From Kiloniella majae (lineage in GTDB: Bacteria; Pseudomonadota; Alphaproteobacteria; Kiloniellales; Kiloniellaceae): a DNA stretch of 64,000 nt. Shown piece after piece: positions 10,172 to 17,694 of the stretch; positions within the stretch are counted from its first letter, which is position 1, and every line of letters starts with the position of its first letter. Made by a program: the position numbers and the translations under genes. The stretch spans positions 28,104 through 92,103 of the forward strand of contig NZ_MTSZ01000010.1 in the NCBI RefSeq assembly GCF_002118315.1, in the 5' to 3' direction. A model generated the notes under the pieces. The model saw nothing but the letters and a program-made list of their open reading frames with translations. It was not told where the DNA came from and ran no database searches.

Positions 10172-10402
10172 ATGTCGGAGATCGGAAGCGTGGATAACAA
10201 CGAAATTACCAGCGTAGAAAAATACTTGCGTCAGACCTTTGGGAATGAAGCAATTGCACTTGATAGAAAAACGACCAAAGCAGATTCTATCGAAGTGAAT
10301 CTTGGTGGTGAATTCATTGGCGTCATATATAAAGATGACGAAGACGATGAACTTTCCTATTCGTTTAATATGGCTATTTTAGCTGACGATCTGCCAAAGT
10401 AA
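10172..10402 (+). CDS. DUF3126 family protein
   Basis: The 76-residue product matches DUF3126, a short family found in Alphaproteobacteria with no known function. The recognisable core is EKYLRQTFGNEAI at the N-terminus and GGEFIGVIYKDDEDDELSYSFNMAIL towards the end. The first ATG is 10172, but a GTG at 10190 has a better Shine-Dalgarno (GGAG) and would give 70 residues, closer to the usual family length. It is flanked by minus-strand genes and followed by a possible terminator, so it appears monocistronic. Confidence 0.85.
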   Translation: MSEIGSVDNNEITSVEKYLRQTFGNEAIALDRKTTKADSIEVNLGGEFIGVIYKDDEDDELSYSFNMAILADDLPK

Positions 10403-10470
10403 GACAGCACGTAATTTAAAGCGCCTTTGTTATATGGCGTACGCTGTTTTGTGAAGAAGCGTGTTTAGGG

Positions 10471-10520
10471 TGCCCGGTCTTTGATCTCATGTGATTGCTT
10501 CCGGGTATCTTGTTTTTTTT
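10471..10520 (+). terminator. Probable terminator downstream of the DUF3126 gene
   Basis: The stem TGCCCGG/CCGGGTA (one G-T pair) has a long 23-nt loop and is followed within 5 bp by eight or more T residues. The loop is longer than ideal, so this is a moderate call. Confidence 0.5.
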
Positions 10521-10567
10521 AATGTGCTTAATTCTTCAATATTATTTGATTGAAGATCTTGAGGAAT

Positions 10568-10930
10568 TTAATCATTTCCGTTTTTGGTTGCACAGTCGAT
10601 ACAAAGAGTAACCGTTGGATCCAATTCCAAGCGTTTCAATTGAATTTCTTCATCACATCGAAGGCAATAGCCATAATTCCCGTTCTGTAGTCGTGTGAGT
10701 GTTGTCTCGATCTTACTGAGTTCGACCTGTCGGCGTCTTTCAGATTCGAGTGACATAGCTTGGGACTGGAGTGCGTCCATTCGTGATAATCTGCCGACTT
10801 TGCTTTGATCCAGTTCTACTACATCTCGTGATTGTTGGCTGGAAGCACGAATATCAGAAATCTCTGTTTTTCGTTTTTCCAATTCTGACGCAAATTTTTC
10901 CAAATTTATCGTTATTTTTTGATCAGACAT
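10568..10930 (-). CDS. DksA/TraR family C4-type zinc finger protein
   Basis: This 120-residue protein belongs to the DksA/TraR family, whose members bind the secondary channel of RNA polymerase and alter transcription initiation. It has an N-terminal coiled-coil region (about residues 5-80, including RRRQVELSKIETTLTRLQNG) and a C-terminal zinc finger with four cysteines, CLRC...CIDC. It is shorter than full DksA (about 140-150), and I see no clear DxxDxA motif at the expected coiled-coil tip, so it could be one of the small TraR-like or YbiI-like members. A structured element lies in the region upstream of it. Confidence 0.85.
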   Translation of the reverse strand: MSDQKITINLEKFASELEKRKTEISDIRASSQQSRDVVELDQSKVGRLSRMDALQSQAMSLESERRRQVELSKIETTLTRLQNGNYGYCLRCDEEIQLKRLELDPTVTLCIDCATKNGND

Positions 10931-11059
10931 TGAGCCTCGCTATCCCCGTTGAATAGCATCATAGCAAATAAATGCGCTGATCAGTGTAAAATCGAAATGT
11001 TTTGGAAAATAGACAATCAGGATGCAAGCATCCCGGCAGAATAGAAAAAACTGGCATAG

Positions 11060-11149
11060 AAAACACCTCGAAACAAAACAGGGGGACGGCCAAATGGGGG
11101 TTACCATGAACAGGCACGGTATGGCCAACGTCTCGTTCCGAGGTGTTTC
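11060..11149. ncRNA. Candidate structured RNA element, unassigned
   Basis: Within a 575-bp region with no gene, nested complementary segments form one extended fold. The closing stem is AAACACCTCG (11061-11070) with CGAGGTGTTT (11139-11148), 10 of 10 pairs. Inside it GAC pairs with GTC (11085-11087/11130-11132), GGCCA with TGGCC (11088-11092/11122-11126) and TACC with GGTA (11102-11105/11118-11121). It could be the 5' leader of the DksA-like gene on the minus strand or a small RNA on either strand. It does not show the 4.5S, tmRNA or common riboswitch motifs that I know. The remainder of 10931-11505 is AT-rich with nothing else recognised. Confidence 0.45.
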
Positions 11150-11457
11150 TCAGAACATATCAAAACAAATAATGAAATGGTTGTGATGTTTCTGTGTCCA
11201 AAACGGCCTTTCAGTGATTAAAAATTAACGATGTTTAACAAATTGTTACCGCAGGTAAGTCCCTTAAGACAATACAACAGGCGAGATTAATCGAATTGTG
11301 AAAATGGTTCTGGGTTTTCAAATTAATAGGCCTTTGATTATTAGGGGGTTTTAGAGAAAATGTCTTCTATGCTAGCTGTCAAAACCGTTTCCAAGGGCTA
11401 AAAAAGAGAAGCTTTTGATTTATCCACAACAAATTTCATTTTTTTGAAATTTTTCGT

Positions 11458-11485
11458 TTGCCCTTTTTGAATGGATCAGTATATA
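11458..11485 (+). promoter_or_regulatory. Possible promoter of the tRNA-Leu pair
   Basis: TTGCCC (11458-11463) and TATATA (11480-11485) are separated by 16 bp and followed by a C-rich discriminator (TCCCC). The tRNA starts 20 bp after the -10 element. Confidence 0.4.
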
Positions 11486-11505
11486 TCCCCTTCAGCAACA
11501 ACGAT

Positions 11506-11593
11506 GCGGTCGTGGCGGAATTGGTAGACGCGTAACGTTGAGGTCGTTATGGGCTAATAGCCCGTGGAGGTTCAAGTCCTCTCGACCGCACCA
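11506..11593 (+). tRNA. tRNA-Leu (anticodon GAG)
   Basis: An 88-nt class II tRNA with a long variable arm and encoded CCA. The acceptor stem GCGGTCG pairs with CGACCGC; the anticodon arm TAACG/CGTTA encloses TTGAGGT, giving GAG. It decodes CUC and CUU. Confidence 0.96.
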
Positions 11594-11723
11594 AAAAATT
11601 GGTTTGTTGTTGCTTATAAAAATACTCTTGCTCTCCTGCGTTCTTCAGCGTTTTTGAATTATCAAAATTATGTGCTTACTTGCAGCATATAATATGATTG
11701 AGAACGAGAGTTTTGATGACGAT

Positions 11724-11811
11724 GCGGCAATGGCGGAATTGGTAGACGCGCTAGCTTCAGGTGCTAGTTCCCTTTATGGGAGTGGAGGTTCAAGTCCTCT
11801 TTGCCGCACCA
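11724..11811 (+). tRNA. tRNA-Leu (anticodon CAG)
   Basis: An 88-nt class II tRNA with encoded CCA, 130 bp after the tRNA-Leu(GAG) gene and closely similar to it in the acceptor and D arms. The acceptor stem is GCGGCAA/TTGCCGC; the anticodon arm CTAGC/GCTAG encloses TTCAGGT, giving CAG for CUG codons. A TATAAT hexamer about 35 bp upstream may provide its own start, but a matching -35 element is not clear. Confidence 0.96.
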
Positions 11812-11850
11812 TCCTCAGTAATCATATCTCCCTAGATTATCAGAACATTA

Positions 11851-12531
11851 TTAATGAAGTTTATGGTTTGATTGAGTAAGCGCCTGAACCAGTTTTGCAA
11901 TATTGGTTTTTGCGCTTTTGATGGATTGGTCATGCCGATTGTCACCAAATTCTTGATATTCTGAACGAATTTCATGAAAATTTTCGACACCGAGATATTT
12001 ACTCATGACTTTCACGTGGGGACCAAGATGATTTATATCTTCTCTCATCCCGCCAGTTTCAAAACCAAACTCACCTGTTGAGGTGATTAATACCAGTGTT
12101 TTTCCTGACATGATCGGCTCAAGGGGATAATCCCCGCGCGCCAAATCAAAGCTAAAGGTCTTGTGGATACGGATGACTTGATCAAACCAGGCTTTCAAAG
12201 CTGCTGGCATGCCGTAGTTGTACATCGGTGACGACATTAGAATGATGTCGGCTCTGTCCACTTCATCAATTAATGTATCAGATAATACAAGTAATTCCTT
12301 TTGTGCATTTGTCCGTTTTTTCTCATCTGTAAAAACAGCAGCAATCCAATCTTGATTTATGTATTCAGGGGGTGTTTGGCCCAGATCCCGATAAATTATC
12401 GTATCCGTTTGCCTTTGTTTCTTCCATTCATCAATAAATCCGGCTGCCAATGTTTTAGAGATGGAATTGTAACTTGTTTCAGGGTTGTCTGTTCTGCGTG
12501 CACTACTATCCAAGTGTAGAATTGTTGGCAT
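11851..12531 (-). CDS. azoR: FMN-dependent NADH-azoreductase (AzoR family)
   Basis: This is a 226-residue flavodoxin-fold quinone/azo reductase that uses NAD(P)H to reduce quinones or azo compounds through bound FMN. Family marks are the N-terminal LHLDSSARRTDNPETSYN phosphate-binding stretch, SPMYNYGMPAALKAWFDQVIR (about residues 100-120), which contacts FMN, and the segment TSTGEFGF. It starts behind a good GAGGAAAT site. It is divergent from the LysR-type regulator that begins 120 bp away, the common arrangement in which the regulator controls the reductase gene in response to electrophiles or quinones. Confidence 0.9.
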   Translation of the reverse strand: MPTILHLDSSARRTDNPETSYNSISKTLAAGFIDEWKKQRQTDTIIYRDLGQTPPEYINQDWIAAVFTDEKKRTNAQKELLVLSDTLIDEVDRADIILMSSPMYNYGMPAALKAWFDQVIRIHKTFSFDLARGDYPLEPIMSGKTLVLITSTGEFGFETGGMREDINHLGPHVKVMSKYLGVENFHEIRSEYQEFGDNRHDQSIKSAKTNIAKLVQALTQSNHKLH

Positions 12532-12595
12532 TGTATTTCCTCATATCACGAAGTGAATTCATCAATATGGAAATATATTGTTCATCTGTACTCTT

Positions 12596-12624
12596 TTGAC
12601 AAAAGGGTAATTCTGTATCATAGA
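12596..12624 (+). promoter_or_regulatory. Probable promoter of the LysR-type regulator
   Basis: A consensus -35 TTGACA (12596-12601) is followed after 17 bp by CATAGA (12619-12624), 28 bp before the preferred start codon, in the azoR/lysR divergent region. Confidence 0.45.
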
Positions 12625-12651
12625 TGAGATAAATTCATGTGTGAGGTTTGT

Positions 12652-13530
12652 ATGTTTTCTCATCTACCCCCTTTGAACAGTATACGGGTGTTTGATTCTG
12701 CTGCGCGTTTAAAGAGCTTTAAAGCAGCCGCATCTGAATTAAATGTCACACCGACTGCTGTGTCTCATCAAATTCGCAGCCTCGAAGATGCTCTGGGTAC
12801 CCTTTTATTTGAAAGAAAAACGCGTGCAATTGAGCTAACAGAAGAGGGAGAGACGTTAGCGCAAGCAGCATATCTTTCCTTGCAACAGCTTTCGTCGGTA
12901 GTGTCGGAAATCACGAATTCACGCTCAACATTAACGGTCAGTACAACGGCCTCTTTTGCAGCTATGTGGTTGGTGCCGAGGCTTGAAAAGTTTCATCGAC
13001 AAAACCCGCAAATCCAGGTTGTCGTTAAAACAGGTGAGCAATTAGATGATTTGGAGCGGGATAAACGAATTGACCTTACTGTTCGTTACGGTCGTGATGA
13101 TGAAGACGCGCCTGATAAAATTAAACTTGTGACCGAGACAGTCGGGGCCTATGCCACACCTTTGTATCTAAAAAACACGACCAGAATAGAAGATGCATGT
13201 TTGATCGAAACGAGATGGAAGAACCAAGACTTACCGTCTATTTCCTGGGATCGAATTGTTGCAGAGAAAAATAGCGAGATAAACAGACGTCACTTTGATC
13301 AGGAGCATCATGTTATTCAGGCTGCTCTTGCTGGACAAGGTGTGGCTTTAATTAGTTCTTTGTTGGTGGAAACAGCTGTTCAACAAGGCTGGCTAGTAGA
13401 GTTTCCAAATCTACCCAGAACAGCGGGACTTTCTTACTTTCTCATGATTCCGACTTACAATGCGCACAGCCATAAGGTGAAGGTTTTTCAGGAGTGGCTT
13501 ATGAAAGAATTTGTCGGCTCTAAAACCTAA
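12652..13530 (+). CDS. LysR family transcriptional regulator, GcvA-like
   Basis: This LysR-type regulator has an N-terminal winged helix-turn-helix (LNSIRVFDSAARLKSFKAAASELNVTPTAVSHQIRSLE pattern, about the first 60 residues, quoted in part) and a C-terminal periplasmic-binding-protein-like effector domain. Phrases such as PPLNSIRVFDSAAR and TPTAVSHQIRSLE place it near the GcvA branch. I prefer ATG 12652 because GTGAGG lies 5 bp upstream; an in-frame ATG at 12637 lacks a ribosome-binding site. Divergence from azoR suggests that it regulates azoR and itself. The effector is unknown. Confidence 0.9.
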   Translation: MFSHLPPLNSIRVFDSAARLKSFKAAASELNVTPTAVSHQIRSLEDALGTLLFERKTRAIELTEEGETLAQAAYLSLQQLSSVVSEITNSRSTLTVSTTASFAAMWLVPRLEKFHRQNPQIQVVVKTGEQLDDLERDKRIDLTVRYGRDDEDAPDKIKLVTETVGAYATPLYLKNTTRIEDACLIETRWKNQDLPSISWDRIVAEKNSEINRRHFDQEHHVIQAALAGQGVALISSLLVETAVQQGWLVEFPNLPRTAGLSYFLMIPTYNAHSHKVKVFQEWLMKEFVGSKT

Positions 13531-13685
13531 TCATCCATATATTAGATATTTGTGTTTCTGCTTCCTGTTTGGCGACTTTGATTTATCACAGTTTTCCAAT
13601 TTCCTCCTTGAAAACAGAAGCTTTAACAGCAATGTTTAGGTACAAGACACAACCCGTTGGTCTTGGTGTCTTGAACTGTTGTTAA

Positions 13686-15131
13686 ATGGAACCTGAATTT
13701 ATGAAAGATAAAGGTGTAAAAGCCACTAAAAAGTCGAAGCAATCCTTCACGCAGCGACTTAGTAACTATCTTCTTGCCGGGGTCTTGATAACAGCGCCTG
13801 TTACCATAACTTTATGGCTTGCCTGGAGAGCCATTACTTTTGTTGATAGTCAGGTAACGCCGCTTATCCCTCTGAAATGGAACCCGGAGAACTACCTGCC
13901 TTTTGGTGTACCTGGGTTGGGGTTGGTTGTTATTATTTTTGGATTAACCCTGATAGGTTTCCTGACCGCAGGGTATATTGGCCGACTGCTGAAACGTGCA
14001 AGCGAAGCCGTTGTTAAAAAACTTCCGGTAGTTCGCAGCGTTTACAGCTGGACACAACAGGTTTTTGAAACCGTTCTTTCACAAAATTCTTCAGCATTTA
14101 ATGAGGTTGTCCTTGTTGAATATCCTCACCGGGGGTGCTGGGTTGTTGGTTTCATCACGGGACGTACAAAGGGTGAAGTACAAAGCTTGACTGATGATAC
14201 TGTCATCAATGTTTTTGTTCCAGCGACACCAAACCCGACAACAGGTTTCTTACTCTTTATCCCCAAGCAAGATGTCCATCATCTGGATATGACAGTAGAA
14301 GAGGGGATCAAACTTGTCATTTCGGGCGGCATACTGTCGCCTTCTGAAATTAAAAAGCTTACTCAGGACGAAAAAGCCAAGAAGGCAGCGGAAGAAGCAC
14401 ATGCACATCATAAGCCAAGTGTTTTTATGAGGCTGAGAAACTACTTTTTTGGTGGTATGTTGGTGACTGCTCCGATTGGTCTTACATTTTGGTTGGCCTG
14501 GGAAATCATTATTCTGATTGATAGTTGGGTGCGCCCTTACATTCCATTGAAATGGAATCCGGAAACTTATCTTCCCTTTGCCTTACCGGGGCTTGGCCTG
14601 TTTTTTATCTTTTTAACCCTTACTTTGATCGGTTTCCTGACCGCTGGTATCGTGGGAAAAACGTTGTTACGAATTAGCGAACGTTTGTTAGATCAGATGC
14701 CGGTTATTCGGACTGTCTATGGTGCGATCAAGCAAATTATTGAAACTATTTTCCAAGATCATTCAAATGCGTTTCGCGAGGTCGTTCTGTTCCAGTACCC
14801 GAGACCGGGATCCTGGGCTCTTGGATTTTATACCGGGGATTCTAACCGCCTCATCAAAGATATATCTGAAGACGAATCAATTAATATCTTCCTGCCGACA
14901 ACACCTAACCCAACGTCTGGTTTTTTACTTTTTGTTCCTCGTAAGGAAGCAAGAATGCTGTCCATGACGGTGGAAGAGGGCATTAAGATGGTTGTCTCTG
15001 GGGGGATCGTCACACCAGAATATCATGCGCCGGATCAGGAGCAGGAGAAGCTAACCGTGCAGAAAACGGGCTCTGATGCAAAAGTGGATGAAAGTGACAA
15101 AGACGTAGAGTCTCAAAAGGCGGCTTCATAA
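13686..15131 (+). CDS. Membrane protein with two tandem DUF502 domains
   Basis: DUF502 proteins are usually about 200-230 residues with two membrane segments and unknown function. This product has 481 residues and contains the whole unit twice: about residues 25-215 and 245-435. Corresponding blocks are plain, for example ITAPVTITLWLAWRAI and VTAPIGLTFWLAWEII, IPLKWNPENYLPF and IPLKWNPETYLPF, and TPNPTTGFLLFIP and TPNPTSGFLLFVP. Four membrane segments are expected. A charged linker (about 215-243) joins the halves and a polar tail ends the protein. Start could also be ATG 13701. It is convergent with recG, and DUF502 genes often lie near recG in Alphaproteobacteria. Confidence 0.88.
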   Translation: MEPEFMKDKGVKATKKSKQSFTQRLSNYLLAGVLITAPVTITLWLAWRAITFVDSQVTPLIPLKWNPENYLPFGVPGLGLVVIIFGLTLIGFLTAGYIGRLLKRASEAVVKKLPVVRSVYSWTQQVFETVLSQNSSAFNEVVLVEYPHRGCWVVGFITGRTKGEVQSLTDDTVINVFVPATPNPTTGFLLFIPKQDVHHLDMTVEEGIKLVISGGILSPSEIKKLTQDEKAKKAAEEAHAHHKPSVFMRLRNYFFGGMLVTAPIGLTFWLAWEIIILIDSWVRPYIPLKWNPETYLPFALPGLGLFFIFLTLTLIGFLTAGIVGKTLLRISERLLDQMPVIRTVYGAIKQIIETIFQDHSNAFREVVLFQYPRPGSWALGFYTGDSNRLIKDISEDESINIFLPTTPNPTSGFLLFVPRKEARMLSMTVEEGIKMVVSGGIVTPEYHAPDQEQEKLTVQKTGSDAKVDESDKDVESQKAAS

Positions 15132-15141
15132 GCCTTAATTA

Positions 15142-17223
15142 TTAACCGGACTTTAGATATTTAACTGCTGTATCTCTCTCGAAAAGATACAGCAGTGTGC
15201 GCAAAGCTTGCCCCCTAGGGGTTTGCAGTGTCGGATCTTTGTCCATGATCAGTTTGGCATCATTACGTGCTGTTGCCAGTAGTTCACCATGACAGGCAAG
15301 ATCAGCAACTTTGAATTCCGGTAGTCCGCTTTGACGCGTTCCCAAGACTTCACCTGCACCGCGCAAGCGTAAATCTTCTTCAGCGATGACAAAGCCATCA
15401 TCACTGTCACGCATAATTTTCAAACGGGCTTTGCTGGTTTCGCCTAAAGGTCCTTGGTACATCAGGATACAGGTGGATTTCTCGCTCCCACGTCCAATTC
15501 GTCCGCGAAGCTGATGGAGTTGCGCCAGGCCGAAGCGTTCGGCATGTTCAATCACCATTATGGTTGCCTCGGGAACATCAACGCCAACCTCTATAACAGT
15601 GGTTGCGATCAGGAGGTCAACATTGCCCTTGGAAAAGGTTTCCATGACGGCGTCTTTATCTGCACCTTTCATGCGACCGTGAACCAAACCTACACGATCG
15701 CCAAATCGCTCGCTTAGTTCCCGGTATCTTTCTTCCGCAGCGGCAAGGTCAGATTTGTCTGAATCTTCAACCAAGGGGCAGACCCAATAAACCTTTGTTC
15801 CCTGATCCAAAGATCTGGCAACGCCATTGATAACATCATCAATTCGTTCAACGGACACTGTTCGGGTGTCAACAGGTTGTCGTCCGGCTGGTTTTTCAGT
15901 TAGACGAGAGACAGCCATGTCACCATAAGCCGTAAGCATCAGTGTACGAGGAATAGGTGTTGCCGTCATAACCAGCATATCGACCCCAGCACCTTTACGG
16001 GCGAGGGACAAACGCTGGTGAACGCCAAATCTGTGCTGTTCGTCAATCACTGCCAAAGCAAGGTCTGAGAAATCTATTTCATCCTGGAAAAGGGCATGTG
16101 TACCAATGACCATTTGCGTAGAGCCATCAGCAATACATTCTAAAATAGCTTTGCGGGCTTTTCCTTTATCACGACCAGTAAGGATCACGATAGAAATTCC
16201 GAGCTTCTCAGCAAAAGGCTGTAATGTTTTATAGTGCTGACGTGCTAGTATTTCTGTCGGGGCCATCAAAGCAGCTTGAGAGCCACTTTCTATCGCAGCC
16301 AACATAGGGAAGAGTGCAACGGCTGTTTTACCGCTTCCTACATCGCCTTGCACCAACCGGAGCATGCGGTTTGGACTTTCCATATCAGCAACGACTTCGC
16401 TGATAGACTGATCCTGCGAGCCCGTCAGTTTGAAGGGCAGGATGTCCAGCATTTTTTCGCGGAGAGACCCGTCACCCTTAATTATGCGCCCCTTTGCTGC
16501 TGTCTGCTGTTCCCGGACAAGAGAAATGGCAAGCTGGTTTGCCAGAAGCTCGTCGTAGGCCAATCGTTTCCGATAGGGGGAGAAGGCTGTCAATTCATCT
16601 TCAGATAGAGGATGATGAACCTTTTGAAGGCAGCTGTGCCAATCGAGCCAACCTTCTTGCTCTTTCAGGGAGTTATCAAGCCATTCCGGTACAGTGGGAA
16701 CTAAAGCAAGAGAGGCTTTAATGGCTTTTGAAAGTGGCTTGAGCGTAACGCCAGCACTTAAGGGGTAAACAGGTTCTACGGTTTTTACGTCTTCTTCTTC
16801 GTTTAACGGTACCATATGATCGGGGTGCGCCATTTGAAGAACATCCCCAAAGCGTTCCAGCTTGCCACTGATGATACGCTCTTCCCCCACAGGAAGAAGC
16901 TTCATAAGATAATCTCCCCGCGCATGGAAAAAAATCAGCGTTATCTCGCCGGTGTAATCATTGCAGATAACCCGGTAGGGGCTACGACGATTGGAAGAAG
17001 GGATATGGCGGGATACTGTGACCTTCAGTGTTGCCACGCGATCAGAGATGGCATCGGCAATGGTTGGGGAATAACGACGATCAACCATTCCAACAGGTAA
17101 ATGCCAGCAAAGGTCAAGCACGCGTCCACCGGCCAGCTTTTCATAAAGAGTACTTAACCAGGGCCCAACGCCTTGAAGAGTTGAGACTGGGGTAAAGAGT
17201 GGAAAGAGAATCTCTGGACGCAC
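15142..17223 (-). CDS. recG: ATP-dependent DNA helicase RecG
   Basis: RecG remodels stalled replication forks and branched recombination intermediates. The 693-residue protein has the N-terminal wedge OB-fold region (about residues 20-170), Walker A GDVGSGKT (about 294-301), the DEQH box in VIDEQHRFGVHQR, motif III MTATPIPRTL and the C-terminal helicase motifs TTVIEVGVDVP and QLRGRIGRG. Length is normal. The start is GTG 17223 with no strong Shine-Dalgarno. It faces away from sdhE and mfd, reproducing a gene order conserved in many Alphaproteobacteria. Confidence 0.97.
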   Translation of the reverse strand: MRPEILFPLFTPVSTLQGVGPWLSTLYEKLAGGRVLDLCWHLPVGMVDRRYSPTIADAISDRVATLKVTVSRHIPSSNRRSPYRVICNDYTGEITLIFFHARGDYLMKLLPVGEERIISGKLERFGDVLQMAHPDHMVPLNEEEDVKTVEPVYPLSAGVTLKPLSKAIKASLALVPTVPEWLDNSLKEQEGWLDWHSCLQKVHHPLSEDELTAFSPYRKRLAYDELLANQLAISLVREQQTAAKGRIIKGDGSLREKMLDILPFKLTGSQDQSISEVVADMESPNRMLRLVQGDVGSGKTAVALFPMLAAIESGSQAALMAPTEILARQHYKTLQPFAEKLGISIVILTGRDKGKARKAILECIADGSTQMVIGTHALFQDEIDFSDLALAVIDEQHRFGVHQRLSLARKGAGVDMLVMTATPIPRTLMLTAYGDMAVSRLTEKPAGRQPVDTRTVSVERIDDVINGVARSLDQGTKVYWVCPLVEDSDKSDLAAAEERYRELSERFGDRVGLVHGRMKGADKDAVMETFSKGNVDLLIATTVIEVGVDVPEATIMVIEHAERFGLAQLHQLRGRIGRGSEKSTCILMYQGPLGETSKARLKIMRDSDDGFVIAEEDLRLRGAGEVLGTRQSGLPEFKVADLACHGELLATARNDAKLIMDKDPTLQTPRGQALRTLLYLFERDTAVKYLKSG

Positions 17224-17345
17224 GGGCTTTAACTTGCAGAAATTAAATCGGATGTTTATTAAATGTTCTAGTAATGTTTCCTATATCACAGCTTAATGTG
17301 CAAGCGAAACGAACAAGCGTATTAAATTCAATTACGGGTGAGATT

Positions 17346-17630
17346 ATGTGTATGGCAGCAAACGCTGAATTAGACAAAAGGCGTAAACAGCTCAGATTTA
17401 GAAGCTGGCACCGTGGAACACAGGAAGCTGATCTCATTATTGGAACCTTTGCTGATCAAAACGTTGGTAGTATGGATGCGACAGAGTTGGATCTTTTTGA
17501 ACGTGTACTCGAAATTCCTGATCCTGTACTCTATGACTGGATCATTGGGAATTCGGCACCAACTGAAAACATGCACAACAAAGTCCTTGATGCTTTGCTA
17601 AGCTTTAAATACGTCCCGAATAAACGATAA
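17346..17630 (+). CDS. sdhE: Succinate dehydrogenase assembly factor SdhE (DUF339)
   Basis: SdhE/SdhAF2 helps attach FAD covalently to the succinate dehydrogenase flavoprotein. The predicted protein of about 94 residues shows KRRKQLRFRSWHRGTQEADLIIG with the essential RGxxE motif (RGTQE), followed by a helical bundle and the DPVLYDWI segment typical of the family. I place the start at ATG 17346, behind GGGTGAG; the frame is open further upstream to 17274 but that extension has no family similarity. It is divergent from recG and 64 bp before mfd, a common alphaproteobacterial grouping. Confidence 0.92.
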   Translation: MCMAANAELDKRRKQLRFRSWHRGTQEADLIIGTFADQNVGSMDATELDLFERVLEIPDPVLYDWIIGNSAPTENMHNKVLDALLSFKYVPNKR

Positions 17631-17694
17631 CTTTCTAATTGAATAAGTCTATTTACCTCATATTCAGGCTTTCTAAACATAAAGAATTACACCC

